A DNA stretch of 64,000 nucleotides from Trichosphaerium sp. ATCC 40318 (taxonomy: Eukaryota; Discosea; Flabellinia; Trichosidae), in assembly GCA_038496445.1 (NCBI GenBank), contig JALMLS010000074.1:163715-227714 (forward strand), written 5' to 3'. The notes beneath the pieces are model-generated. The model saw only the letters and a list, made by a program, of their open reading frames with translations, was not told the origin of the DNA and ran no database searches. The translations under genes and the position numbers were made by a program. Numbering within the stretch: position 1 is the stretch's first letter; each line of letters begins with the position of its first letter. Positions 12,035 through 22,598 of the stretch are shown here, piece by piece.

Positions 12035-12312
12035 ATACAAGAGACTGTGATTGCACGATTGTTTGCTGTAGAAATCATTACATTAATAAAGAAGTGCAAA
12101 GTCAAGCATTAGCACGGAGTTAAGTATTCTAAAAAGATCCAAAACATGAACAACAAAGTGCCTTCACCTGGTACATGTTATGTTTTTGCAGTTGCTAAAC
12201 TAGATCGTGTCAGCAGACAACATAATTACTACAAACTAGGGTTTGTTCGCGCATCAACGAAATAATTGTCTCTGTGTGCTTTTTGGTTCAAAACCAAATG
12301 AAGAGTTCTCAA

Positions 12313-12365
12313 TTTGTGACAAGTGGATACTGATGATGTTGTACATTCTTGTAACTTGTCACAAA
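12313..12365. repeat. Perfect 11-bp inverted repeat downstream of xylose isomerase
   Basis: TTTGTGACAAG at 12313-12323 is exactly mirrored by CTTGTCACAAA at 12355-12365, with 31 bases between. It lies about 280 bp after the xylose isomerase stop codon and just before the weak minus-strand candidate's stop. A 3'-end hairpin or a protein-binding palindrome are both possible. Confidence 0.6.
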
Positions 12366-12377
12366 AATGTTACTCGA

Positions 12378-12800
12378 TTAAGCAAAAGTATCCTCCCCAG
12401 GTGAGGACACGGTATTTTTGTTTGTTTTCAAATGCACTACTAGCTTAGGCTGGGTTATTTTGACTTTTTTTTTTAGGGAACAAAAAAAGTAACCTATGTT
12501 CACCGATGCAAGCACCCTGGTAGCCGCTAATAGATTTGTTACTTTTTTTTGTTCTTGGTGTTTGAGACTGCCATGTCTACTTTCATCGGCCACTACGAAA
12601 GCTTTGTGGTCGCTCCGGTTAGTCAAACTGAAACTAGTGGAGAACTACTTCCACTTGATATATAGAAGAAATTCGTTTCGGTTTATACGCCCATATTCTA
12701 TCCAAAAATAAATAGTGGGATACACTTCACTGAAATATCCAGTTAAAATGCTCGAATATGGATAATGCACATTGTAAAAAGCCACAAACCCTTACGCTAG
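12378..12800 (-). CDS. Weak candidate gene, hypothetical
   Basis: On the minus strand an open stretch at about 12795-12660 carries aromatic, beta-like sequence (contains YFSEVYPTIYFWIEYGRINR). A second at 12625-12500 contains TNRSDHKAFVVADESRHG. A third exon at about 12447-12378 ends at a TAA and joins the second in frame through a GTGAAC...CCCAG intron. The first-to-second junction and the start codon are not resolved. The plus strand across the same bases also has short open frames, so the strand itself is uncertain. No family recognised. Confidence 0.3.
12478..12554. repeat. A/T-rich inverted repeat
   Basis: GAACAAAAAAAGTAAC at 12478-12493 pairs with 12538-12554, which has one extra T, with 44 bases between. 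On the minus-strand gene model one arm would fall in exon and the other in intron, so it could also be chance pairing of homopolymer runs. Confidence 0.4.
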
Positions 12801-13410
12801 CTGTTTTCTTCCGTTGTAAACCGTTTCAGCGATGCTTTTGTTCCAAAAACGTGCAGCAAAACAACATATACTTTCTTCAGCTTTGGAGCATGCTAAGAAC
12901 TAAATAGTGCTCCTGTAAGTTTATTTTAGCGTTTTCGATTCTTCTCAACTACTAATTGGCTTTGCTAACATATGCAACTCCAGAAATCTACACTTAGCGC
13001 CTACTAAAAGCAAACAGATGGCCATTTACTCGCTTGGATTTGTTCTCCTACAAAAACTAGGTACCTTTTTTTCAGTTGATGTCCCACATGAGTAAGTACA
13101 TAATTTTACCAAAGGAATAATACCAACGATAGTTTCGATGCCTTATCGTGTTTTACTAACTGGATATATTTGTTAAAATGCGTGCACTCATTAATCTCAA
13201 CGTGATTCCTCTACATATGCATTGAAGCAAGTCAGCTCGAATGACCTTGTTAAATAAAAACCGAACTTTGTCAACACCTCTTCCCTTTGGACATAAAAGT
13301 TTATGGACGGTTTCTATAGAACTTCCAACCAAGCTTATAACCTATTTTAAGCCTAGTTCACCATTCCTAACAAAACGTGATTTTTTTATTCAGTTACAAA
13401 TCCTTTTAAT

Positions 13411-14295
13411 TTATTTTGTTTGTGCCTCACCATCAACCCACATAGTTTGTGCCTTGAGTTGTCCATCATCATACCACTCTTTTTCTACACCACTTTTCTC
13501 ACCATCAACCCACATAGTTTGTGCCTTGAGCTGTCCATCATCATACCAAACTTTATATTCACCATGTTGTTTACTGTCAACCCACATACTTTGTGCTTCA
13601 AGTTGTCCGTTTTCACACCATTCTTTTTGTACTCCATATTGTTTATCATCAACCATCATAGCCTGTGCTTTAAGTTGTCCATTTTCGTACCATCTTTTGG
13701 TTTCTCCATTTTGTTTATGATCAACCCACACACATTGTAGCATAAGTTGTCCATTTGGATACCACTGTTTATCTTGACCATTTTTGTTGCCATTTATCCA
13801 TGTAGTTTGTGAATAAAGTTGTCCACTTTCATACCACTCTTTGGTTTCACCGCTTTGTTTATTATTAACCCACATACTTTGTGCATTAAGTTGTCCATTT
13901 TCATACCATTCACTTTGTACTCCATTTTGCTTATCATAAATCCACGTGTTTTGTGCCTTAAGTTGACCACTCTCATACCATCTTTTATATTCACCATGTA
14001 GTTTACCATCAACCATCATAAATTGTGACCTTAGGTTTCCACTCTCATACCAAGTTTTCGAATGTCCAGTTGTATATTCATGACATGCAACTTTACCACT
14101 TTTATACCATCTTATCCATTTACCTTTGGATTTCAATCCTTCATCAAAATGTGTATTGATAGCTGCTCTTTTTGAAAGTGTATGGAATTTTGTGAATGCT
14201 TCAGCATTGAAAGTACAAATGTACTCTTGAATCTCACAAGGAAGAGAAAACAGAAAACACTTTCTTTTTTCGTCAGTGTTTGTTTGGTTGCTCAT
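13411..14295 (-). CDS. F-box-like protein with MORN-variant (YwqK-type) repeats, intronless
   Basis: A single uninterrupted frame of 294 residues. The N-terminal 50 residues contain an F-box-like start (FLFSLPCEIQEYICTFNAEA). The rest is about ten near-identical repeats of about 23 residues, each built on W-Y-x-(S/N/D)-G-Q-L-x-(A/S)-Q-x-x-W-(V/M)-(V/D/N), as in KEWYESGQLYSQTTWINGNK. These are the MORN-variant repeats common in giant-virus proteins and bacterial YwqK. The family usually acts in protein binding, and the F-box suggests an SCF ubiquitin-ligase adaptor. It is unusual here because nearly every other long gene has introns. The open frame antisense to it on the plus strand is a shadow. 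Confidence 0.85.
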   Translation of the reverse strand: MSNQTNTDEKRKCFLFSLPCEIQEYICTFNAEAFTKFHTLSKRAAINTHFDEGLKSKGKWIRWYKSGKVACHEYTTGHSKTWYESGNLRSQFMMVDGKLHGEYKRWYESGQLKAQNTWIYDKQNGVQSEWYENGQLNAQSMWVNNKQSGETKEWYESGQLYSQTTWINGNKNGQDKQWYPNGQLMLQCVWVDHKQNGETKRWYENGQLKAQAMMVDDKQYGVQKEWCENGQLEAQSMWVDSKQHGEYKVWYDDGQLKAQTMWVDGEKSGVEKEWYDDGQLKAQTMWVDGEAQTK

Positions 14296-15111
14296 GTTCT
14301 TTGCCTTGTGATACAGGGAGTGGTTCGTTTAAAGGTGATCCTCTAAACGAAAGCCGTTACACATTAGATAAGGGCATTCAAAGCTAATATGTCCAGTTTC
14401 ACGAGAAAGTGTCCGAGAAATGGATAAACAACTTTTTGCAAGTTTTCTGCTACAAACGGTGAAAAAACTTCGCGTGTGGCATTATGCAGCACAAAAAACG
14501 CGTTACAAAGTGTTTATTTCCCCTTTTGCTTAAAACTCCATTGCTGGTGTTCTAATTGTTATTGTAGTACTCTATGCGCATAGTAGTGTATAAAGTAGAG
14601 TCATTCTCGTGAAACCGGACATGTTGTAGCGTTTTTAAGGTGGTTTTATGTTAATCGGGTTGCATACGTACCTCAATCAATAAGTGTATTACTAAACTAT
14701 CCAGATGTTTAATAGCCACGTACTCGTACTATTGCTCATAATTAAAAGTCTACATCGTTCAACTTAAAAAATTTCACGCGCAATTACAACCTTGTGACAT
14801 ACCCACTGAGTTCAAGCACAACAGTAATTCGACAACAAAACAAGTCCTATCCGCCACTACATGGATCACACAATAATTGTAGATCACAAAGATCTTAGCA
14901 ATGTATGCAGATGAAGTGCTTTTGTGTGAGCAACAGAGAGACCAGGACTGGTTTGGCGGAAGACTAACGTCTTGCTTGAGCGCGACACAAGTAAGTGTTT
15001 ATCTCGTCCAAAAACAATAACTGAGGTAGCAAGGAAAGTTACATATTTATTTTAATTTATATGACAGACAATCTAGATGGAAAGAAAAAAAAAAGTTCAA
15101 ACATATCAATA
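14296..15111. other. Intergenic with a possible small inverted-repeat element
   Basis: No coding frame seen. The stretch contains the 234-bp element with terminal inverted repeats listed next. The last few hundred bases (14640-15111) have no feature that I can support. Confidence 0.5.
14389..14622. mobile_element. Possible MITE-like element with 19-bp terminal inverted repeats
   Basis: ATGTCCAGTTTCACGAGAA at 14389-14407 matches the reverse complement of 14604-14622 at 18 of 19 positions. The ends enclose about 196 bp with no coding frame. I see no clear target-site duplication. The size and terminal repeats fit a miniature inverted-repeat element, but only one copy is visible in this window. 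Confidence 0.4.
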
Positions 15112-17702
15112 TTAATCTGAACCATCCAAATCTAGATGTGTCCGTACAAGACGGTCTAACCGACCTCTTCTTACACGTTTTGCTATTTTCTTAAAAACTG
15201 GGCTTTCTCTAGCAGCGCGTTGTGCATTTACAACTTAAAAGAAAACAGAGTTAGCACTACTCAGCTCGAGAGGAAAAACCCAAGATTTTTGTACTTACCT
15301 TTGTGTATAAAAAATTCGCGGAAGTCTTCGTTCAACTCAAACTCTGCGGGTTCAGGAAGTCGTGGTCCAAATGGCATAACACCTGGTTTGGAACTTACAG
15401 CTACCCTATTACATTATTAGAGGATTCAATCCCAACAAAGCAAAAAACAAAGGAAAGAAGTGTCAAAAAAGCAACTTTTTTGAAATTGAGTTCTTCTTAG
15501 AGGCGTACTTGAACCATGTTTTTCCAGTTTCTTGTATTTTAGAATGTACAGGAGATACAACAAATATAATATCTTAATTCGTTGTTAAGGATTAAAAGCA
15601 ACAAGAAAAATTAGAACAAAAGGGAAAAAAAAAAAAAGACTATCTAACAGGATACTAATATACTCAGAACGCAGACTCTCAGGATCATAACTATCGCCTT
15701 CATCTACAAAAACGATAACTATACTATCGTTTCCAATATGTCTCTTTCTTTGAATCTGAAAGAGGTAATAAGCACCACGTGATATGAAAAAAGAAAACAT
15801 TATTTTTTTTTGAAACGTACTTGTTGTTGTTCGTATTCATCATAAGGTAGTAATGTTGAAACGTGATATAAAATTTGCCAATCTTCCCAAGAGTTATAGT
15901 AAGTAGTCTTACCAGTTCTATTACTCTCAGTGTCAAGCCCACCGGCAAAGAAAGGCCAATTTAAGAGGTCTAAAATGTGTCAGGCTTGATGTACTTTTTT
16001 TGTGAAATAATGTGATCAACGTTTGCTTAAACATACCGATTTCTTCACCGAGAAGCGTTAAAAATTCACCAAACAGCTTTGAATGCTCTAAAGAAAAAGT
16101 TAAAACAAAAGATCAACAAAAAGAATACAAACAAAAAGTAACGATTGTGTACCTCTGTTACTATACATCTCAGTCTCAGTCTGTTTTGTATTTGTGGCGT
16201 ATAATACACCAACCTTTGTAAATACGTTAGCAAAGGAATTTACCAAGAAAATGTCACGTGTCAACCACAAAAAAGAAGAAAATTTTGAGAACTAGAAAAT
16301 CAAGGTTGTTTGTGTACCTTTATGTGTGTTTCGTCAAACATGTTTTCCATTTGAAGTAGGTGATCTTGTATATCAGTGTTTGTTGTTTTTATAAGTACAG
16401 TATCTTCTAGCTCAGGTACGAGCTCTTTAAGCCTCTTTAACACCTCTGATGACTTATCAGCAGCTGGTATAAAAGCCCATTTATCACAGATGTCAATCTT
16501 TATAACAACACGAAGATTGACACGTTTTCTGTGTTTTGACTGTTTCTCTACTGAGACAACAATAGGTCCAAGGTCATCATTATAACCCAAAAAGTTAAAG
16601 TGATCAACTAATGCAGGTAAATAAGAGGAAGGAGAAAGTAAGAAAATTATTGGAAAAAACAAAATGATGAATGACACTTACATCCGTAGAAATAGTCTTT
16701 ATAGTAATGTAAGACTCTCTCATGTTGATCAATGTTAAGATGCTGACATTGTTCTTTATATGTTGTAGTAGTATCGCCTAGTTCTACTAAGTAGTCTTCA
16801 TTTGTTGTGAAAATTAGAGGCGGGTCTGAATCTGCAAAATCGTAATCCTAAAGAAAAGAATAAATCAATACTCTCACAAAGACCATAAAAAAATGCAGGT
16901 TGCGGTACTTGTGCCTTATAATTTGAGGGTAAAATAAAACGCTTTGTAAGGATGAAAAATGGCATGTGGTGAACTAGCATAAAAGTAAAAAAAAGTACCT
17001 TCATGGATTTAGGTTGTGGTATTGTTGCTTTTACAGCAACACGAAGTGCTTGTTTTATTGAAGAATGTCTGCTTATAAAACTCTGAATACGTCTATTTTT
17101 CTTAGCCAAATCCAAGTTTTGCCAATTCTCAAGCTTTGCAACGCCCAGCTAAACACAAGAAATGTTAAATGATATCCAAAAAAAAAAAACACCAAGAAGG
17201 CTTTTACCTTTTCATTTATCTTAGCTGGCTTGTGTTTAATCATCTTATTGTTAAAACTATCTCTTGAAAACAGTCTACGGTAATCAAGGTCACCTAAGCG
17301 GAAAAACAAGCATGTCAGGAAACCAGTTGAACGAAAAAGAAATCTTCAAAGAAGTTGCCAGTTGTCTCATTTTTTTTCTTCAAAAATGGTTGATTGTGGT
17401 AGTAAAAATGACGTACTGAACTTGGTAGCTCTACCAACATAATCAGCTTCAAAAACAGATACAATAGCAGACTGTGAGTAAACACTATCAAGTGACATAT
17501 TTTCTTCAATATCTGTAAGTGTAGAAGGTCTTTTAGCGCTTGAATGTGCTGTCCTCTTTTTTAAAATAATATTTTTACTACTTTGATGATCACGTAAGTG
17601 CCTAAAGACAAGGAAGTGAGCTAAAAAAGCCGAAAGTTGGTAATTTTTTTTTGATTTTTCTCCGAGTTGCACAACGGCTAGTTTCGCTAGCACATTACTC
17701 AA
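15112..17702 (-). CDS. Rap/Ran-GAP domain GTPase-activating protein
   Basis: A multi-exon minus-strand gene. Exons read, in order, an N-terminal region rich in basic residues and Ser, a Rap1GAP-type amino-terminal dimer domain (about 17110-16300, with DHFNFLGYNDDLGPIVVSVE), then the catalytic domain (16080-15640). That domain has FGEFLTLLGEEIDLLNW, FAGGLDTESNRTGKTTYYNS, HVSTLLPYDEYEQQQIQRKR and the signature HIGNDSIVIVF. The Asn of HIGND is the catalytic asparagine thumb of Rap1GAP. The C-terminal tail is basic and ends at 15112. It should stimulate GTP hydrolysis on Rap-like GTPases in adhesion or cytoskeleton signalling. The first exon shown has no ATG (an upstream acceptor precedes it), so the true start lies upstream. 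Introns here are short, often GTAC-initiated. Confidence 0.85.
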
Positions 17703-17803
17703 CGCTGTTTTAAAGCTTATGATGGGTAGTTATAAAGCGTATAAAGCGATTTTTGATGATAAATCGCAACGAGAAAAAGCGAGCAAAACTACAACATTTG
17801 TAG

Positions 17804-18340
17804 TTATGTAGTAGTGACTTCAAAGTGTATCGCAACCAAAAGCGAAAAGGTGTAAATGAAATTCTGTATTTCTTGACAGTGTTTAACGCCGGAAAACCCC
17901 TTGGTGGCTGCAAAAGAGCGTATTAAGTAGTTTGGTGCGTACGCGGCAAGATTACTATCACTTAGTGACTTTCTCCGTCTGTTTGTCTTGTATTTCTTGC
18001 GTTTTACTACTTTTCGTGTTGTATTCACTTTCCTGCTCCGTACGGAGGAAACTACGATTCCATTAAAAATCAAGTGATGGAGTTTACGATTTTGCTGAAA
18101 ATGGTGCTGTTGCGTACGAGGTGAAGTGTGCTTCTTTTTACCCTTTGCAGGCTTACTTGCGCTGTCTTTATGTTTTTCTTTCCCATCAGGCGACTTGGTC
18201 TTCCTCTCGCGCTTGGAAGGCGTTCTTGTAAGGGACGGTGAGCGTTTGGGTTCCGGCTCCACTACAAGTTTTGTCTTTTTTTTCCTCTGTTTATGTAGAT
18301 TATTGCTGTGTTTATCCTTATTGGACTCTTTCTTGCTCAT
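17804..18340 (-). CDS. Lys/Ser-rich basic protein, probably the N-terminus of the Rap-GAP gene
   Basis: It starts at an ATG at 18340 and reads a Lys/Arg/Ser/Pro-rich low-complexity region (contains KRSPSLTRTPSKRERKTKSP). The frame probably contains an intron (GTACGC donor near 18119 to a GTAG acceptor near 18055), because removing it keeps the frame. Downstream the frame stays open towards 17804. The next gene's first exon begins without ATG behind a CAG acceptor about 100 bp further on. I therefore think this is the disordered N-terminal extension of the Rap-GAP, but the exact junction was not solved. As a stand-alone protein it would be a short basic nuclear-type protein. Confidence 0.5.
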   Translation of the reverse strand: MSKKESNKDKHSNNLHKQRKKKTKLVVEPEPKRSPSLTRTPSKRERKTKSPDGKEKHKDSASKPAKGKKKHTSPRTQQHHFQQNRKLHHLIFNGIVVSSVRSRKVNTTRKVVKRKKYKTNRRRKSLSDSNLAAYAPNYLIRSFAATKGFSGVKHCQEIQNFIYTFSLLVAIHFEVTTT

Positions 18341-19548
18341 TGTTAAGAACTTCCAATGGATACGTGGTGATTTTACTTCTAATCGCGTTTGATTGCTGTA
18401 TAATACATATAATAATGTAAAAGCGTAAAAGCGAAGGTGTTGTGCTACTTGGGTAAGTCTAAAATCCTAAGCGAGCGTTTTCTGATATCAAAAAAGACTT
18501 AAATCGTTTTTGCTATGATTTCACTCCCAATAACTATATTATACGCTAAAATAGCGTTTACCGATACATGTTTTATTCTGGAAATAGCAAAACGAATTCG
18601 ACTTTTTCGATAAAAAATTTGAACCTTGAGCTTTGTTGGTTTAAACGAAAATACGCTTTTCGTGCAATACACAAATCAAGAGTGTTCTGTTAGTGTTTGA
18701 AAGTGAGTTTAATGAATAGCAGTTTTTCTGACTACACGATCTTTGATAAATTATGTACCTCCTTAATAAAGCATTGTTGATACAAAAACCGCTCCGTAAT
18801 ATCATTCTAAAAGTTTTGTAGATTAGCTAAATTCGCGTAGACAAGTTTCTGTTTGTTACAAAAAACGGTTCGCAAGTTGTTTCAATAGCTTGCTCAGGAG
18901 ACGCAACCAGTACGTTATCGCGACACATGATGAAATACGCTTTTAGACCTATAGCACGAGAGTACAGCTCCAAAAATAGTATTATAACTGCAGAGGTCTT
19001 GGAACACCACAATACTAGTAAGATAATTGTGAGCGAAGGGTTTGTAAATAAAAACTGTTTAGCCTTCCAAAATTGGCGATTAAAATCAAAAAGATGAAAA
19101 ATAACTATTTGTTGTTCCTGTTGGATCTTGAGATTGTATTTATGAATTATCCCCTAAGTGTAGTATCTCCTTAGTTCATGGGGTATCATAATAGATAAAA
19201 ACAAATGTTTCATTGTTTGACACTTTCTGTAAATCAAATACTTTGTCAACCTTGTAAAACAACAAAAAAAATCTGAAAATAGCGCTCACATAAACAATCA
19301 CGGTGTTGTAGTTGTACTCCACATACCCATGAGTATCGGACAACTTATATGACAGACAGTAATTACTGAAATTAAAGGCAACTTTCGGGTTTTACAGAAC
19401 GAAATTTCGGTATTTAAAAAAATAGATCCAAATAAAGAAACACAACGTTTTGTCAATATCATGTTTCTCTAATATTAGTTTTGGATATTTTCTGTATTAA
19501 AGGAGGTACACAGAATACACATGAGAAATATAGAATGGCTAAAAATAT
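18341..19548. other. Intergenic, no supported gene
   Basis: 1.2 kb between the Rap-GAP/basic ORF start and the 3' end of the PhyH gene. A 61-codon minus-strand frame at 18827-19012 (starting MWCSKTSAV) is the only candidate. It has no domain and I do not call it. The rest is AT-rich sequence without exon-like frames. Confidence 0.5.
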
Positions 19549-20935
19549 CTACCACGGCCAATAGTATCTTTTCAATCCAAAAACTTTTTTGCCAAGGTCT
19601 GATGGTTTAAACTCGTCTAATATAATTTCTGCCATACCCTCTTCCTGTGCTAATGGCAAGTAAGGCCTTCCACTGTTAGGGTACCTAAGCAATATTGAGT
19701 TGTTTTAAAACAGAGAGTAGAAGAAGCCCATCATTTGACAGTCAACTTTTTTTTTTCAATTTTTCAAAACGAGGACTGTTATCATTCATTCTTATGACGT
19801 ACATTCGAACATACTGAACAACTCTAAATCTTTCACTATCATTTGGATAATTAGCATGAAATGTAAGAGAGTTCCAAATCACCAAAGAACCTTTCCTCAT
19901 TGATACTTTTTGAATATAATCTCGAACCGGATGGTTTTCTGGAAGTTGAACGTTTCCTCCAGCACTTGGTACCTCCAGAAGTATATGAGGTAATTTATGT
20001 GATCCAGGAACACAATGGAATCCGCCATCTTGTACACGTGCATCAGTTAAGGTAAGTAAACCTTGAACATAAAGCGTTTTTTCAAAATCTAACTTTTCTC
20101 CTTGTTTGAAGTGTGGATGGTTTCTATCTTTCTTAAAACCTGCAACATCTATTTTACCACTTGATGGATTACAATCAGTATGAAGCCATCTATCTTTTGT
20201 CTTCCAAGACGGCATATCAACAGGTTCTGACTTTTCTGGAAATTTTACATTTCTTGTTGGTCTTAGTACTCCTAAACGGTCGTAATCGACCCATAATTTT
20301 GTAGTGTTATGTATAATACTGTAGGCTTTGTGTCTAAACCAAATTTAAGAGGAGAAGTTATAGTCAGTGAAAGTTTAAAAATACTATTATGAATAGGTGT
20401 TTTGGTACGCTCAATTCACTGTCACCGAATTATTACGTCCACAGAAGCGGTATTTTAAGAGTTTTTTGTAATTGTTCGTTTTTTTTGTGTTTAAATCGTT
20501 GAGGAGTTTAAAAACAACGTACACGTTAGGGTTTTGTCTGTTGGCCATTAGGGGAGCGTCGAATGAGTACATAGAACCGATAATGCCGAGTTTACCAAAT
20601 TGTTGTTTGTTCCAATACGGCTCCCACGTATTAGGATCATCCTGTTACGGCGTAAGGTTGCGTTTTAAGATAAAATGTACCTTATCTAATTCTGGTTTGT
20701 CCCAAAACGAAGCGAGAGTATTGTCAATATCCGTTGTAGATAGTACATCTCTAATAACGACGAATCCGTGTGTATCAAAAAATAGCTTAATTTGTTTCGA
20801 TTCTGACACTTTAAAGCTAGGGTAGAACCCCTCGTCATCATAGCTTTGTTGTGATGCCTTGAGTATACTTACGTCTTCTCCAGACAGAGAAAACTTGTTT
20901 TCTATCTCCGCTGCATCTTTTTTCGGTTCAGCCAT
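19549..20935 (-). CDS. Phytanoyl-CoA dioxygenase (PhyH) family oxygenase
   Basis: Four exons: 20935-20681, 20641-20523, 20333-19803, 19684-19549, giving 346 residues. All three introns start GTAC and all junctions keep frame. Family members are Fe(II)/2-oxoglutarate-dependent hydroxylases. The facial triad is visible: HTD in DRWLHTDCNPSSG, and the distal His in LTFHANYPNDSERFRVVQ, whose Arg probably binds 2-oxoglutarate. The PhyH phrase CVPGSHKLPH is also present. The start was set at the first in-frame ATG; upstream codons are open but lack ATG. The substrate cannot be deduced. It is not close in sequence to the second PhyH gene at 56 kb. No targeting signal or peroxisomal C-terminus is visible; it ends YWPW. 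Confidence 0.9.
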
Positions 20936-21836
20936 AACGTTAGCGTGTTTAAATGATGAAGGAAAAACCCGTTCAGGTACGTTTGACGGGTATTGACTTG
21001 CCGAGAAGTTTGTAGCACATTCACCAGTTAACTGACTTACTGAAGTTGGCGTACACGGATTGTCAATACTCAAACAGTTTGCTCGCCAGTACTTTACGCT
21101 GTTTAAGTGTCATTGAATCCAAAGCAGGCACGTTGTATTAGGAAAAAAAGTATTATTGCAGTGTACTCTCAGGAACTTCTCGAATTTCTTCCTTATTAAT
21201 TGCTAAGCCAAAAGACAATGCGAATGCAAGTAAGCTTCTATAAGCCTTTTGAGTGTCATGGACATACGTTTACTCATCACGTGATCAGTACAAAGAAGCA
21301 GAAAGGATTTTGTGTTGACAACAATAAACAGGCGCAAACGGCATGTTTAATATGGTCACAATACGTAGTATACGATAAAGCGAAGCCAGTAGGTTTTTAT
21401 CTAGTTGCCTAAAAATTACTCACTTCACAGACAATAGCGATGATACAAAATGGTACTATTACAAGCTCCTGCAAACGCCATCTGTGACTATTCATGAGAT
21501 AAAATTGCCTCATTCCAGCAGCACCTATTAGTATATTAAGATCCAAAAGGTAGCAGTATACCAGTGGAAGATTAAGTTTGTTCACAAATAACGCTTTTCA
21601 TGACCAGCGTGCAGCCTGAATTTCACTTCACGTTACTGTAAACCGTTTTCTGCTAAAGTTCAATAGCATGGATGGCTATTGTATTTAGGCGCGCACATTA
21701 CGACATCCACTGTCTGTTTGACTACTCACAAAATGTGTTTCGAAAATTGGACCTTAAACAATGCATTCTAACAGTGAAAACGAGTAAAACTTGGGTACTT
21801 TATTTAGTTTTACATTCATATTGGAGTGCCAAGATC
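20936..21836. other. Intergenic with a dispersed repeat
   Basis: It carries one copy of a 175-bp direct repeat (21159-21333) whose partner is at 24542-24715. No coding frame is supported. The remaining bases up to the Cys-rich gene at 21837 show nothing recognisable. Confidence 0.5.
21159..21333 (+). repeat. Dispersed direct repeat, copy 1
   Basis: About 175 bp matching 24542-24715 in the same orientation at roughly 85-90 percent by eye. The best-conserved block reads TAAGCTTCTATAAGCCTTTT, then continues to a CATCACGTGAT palindrome and a conserved AAGAAGCAGAAAGGATTTTG. Both copies have an open frame, but about six of ten substitutions in it change the amino acid, so the repeat does not look maintained as protein. 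The two copies flank the cysteine-rich peptide cluster. Confidence 0.75.
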
Positions 21837-22240
21837 TCAGCAACTTCCACAAGCAGCTTCGCTCCAGCAGCACCATTTATCACTTCTGATGCGGAAGCAT
21901 AATGGTGATCCAGGGTAGCAGTAGGCAGTTGAACCTAATAAATGTAAGTAAGAATTACCAACCTTTGATTTTCAAGTACATTGACCATTCTTTTCACGAC
22001 CACGTTTACGCCATCCAGGAGGACACCATCCATTTGTATCACATGTTTCACCACACAATAATGGCCCTTGCTAATTGGGGCGTTAATTAACATACAATGT
22101 AGAAGTAGCAAGTGTCGACATACCTCAGTTGATCTCTTTTCGTGCATGTCTGGCATTTCTTCAGAGTCTTTAGATTGGGTCGTCAAGGCAATTGGTATCA
22201 ACGCCAAAGTCACCAATACGAATAATATTGTTGTGTTCAT
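21837..22240 (-). CDS. Secreted cysteine-rich peptide precursor, copy A
   Basis: Three exons on the minus strand: 22240-22124, 22070-21980, 21934-21837, giving 101 residues. Exon 1 encodes a signal peptide and a short acidic propeptide ending in a Lys-Arg site (EKRSTE), where a kexin-like protease would cut. Exons 2 and 3 encode a mature peptide of about 62 residues with ten cysteines, including a CETC-like start, an internal CC pair and a final CxxC-like end (GSC). I recognise no named family. The design (signal, dibasic-cleaved propeptide, Cys-rich mature part) is that of secreted defence, signalling or venom-like peptides, and function is open. Its partner is copy B in inverted orientation. 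Confidence 0.8.
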
Positions 22241-22598
22241 TTGTTGTTTGTTTAAAGAAGAGGTTTGTTGTTGGTTGAGGTTTGTAATTTGGTTTTGTTT
22301 GAATGCTTTTACATTGACTTAAAGTCATGTTATTCACTGAAAAAAACTATCATAAACTATTTACCTCATTTCTTTTTCGCTAATTCAACACGAATTATCC
22401 ATGTTCTCTTGTTGTAATTACACTGCAAACAGCACCGCTGTTCTATTTGAGTTTATATTAGGCAATAAAAAAATTACAAAGTTTCGACACGATAAGATGA
22501 AAAAATTTACCATAACTGCACATGAAGTGAGACTTAAATCATCTTGACCTCCCAGTCACAAAACAAACCAGAACAGAACAACCACACCTTATAGAACA
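22241..22598. promoter_or_regulatory. Shared upstream region of divergent Cys-rich peptide genes
   Basis: 358 bp between two divergent start codons, so it must hold both promoters. I see no palindrome that clearly links the two directions. Purine-rich leaders precede both ATGs. The gene pair may be co-regulated from here, which is inferred only from the layout. Confidence 0.5.

Larger units (their letters stand above)
12035..13410. other. Intergenic or weakly coding region with small inverted repeats
   Basis: 1.4 kb between xylose isomerase and the MORN-like gene. It holds two inverted repeats listed separately and a weak minus-strand gene candidate at about 12378-12800. The remaining part (12800-13410) has no frame that I can support on either strand. 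Confidence 0.45.

Noticed and set aside
12496-12711. Plus-strand frame near the inverted repeat
   Set aside because: Short, with no splice-linked continuation. The minus strand has a more protein-like set of exons, itself only weakly supported.
13420-13740. Open frame rich in Ser/Pro/Cys/His on the plus strand, repeated units
   Set aside because: It is exactly antisense to the MORN-variant repeat gene, and its repetitiveness is a reflection of that gene.
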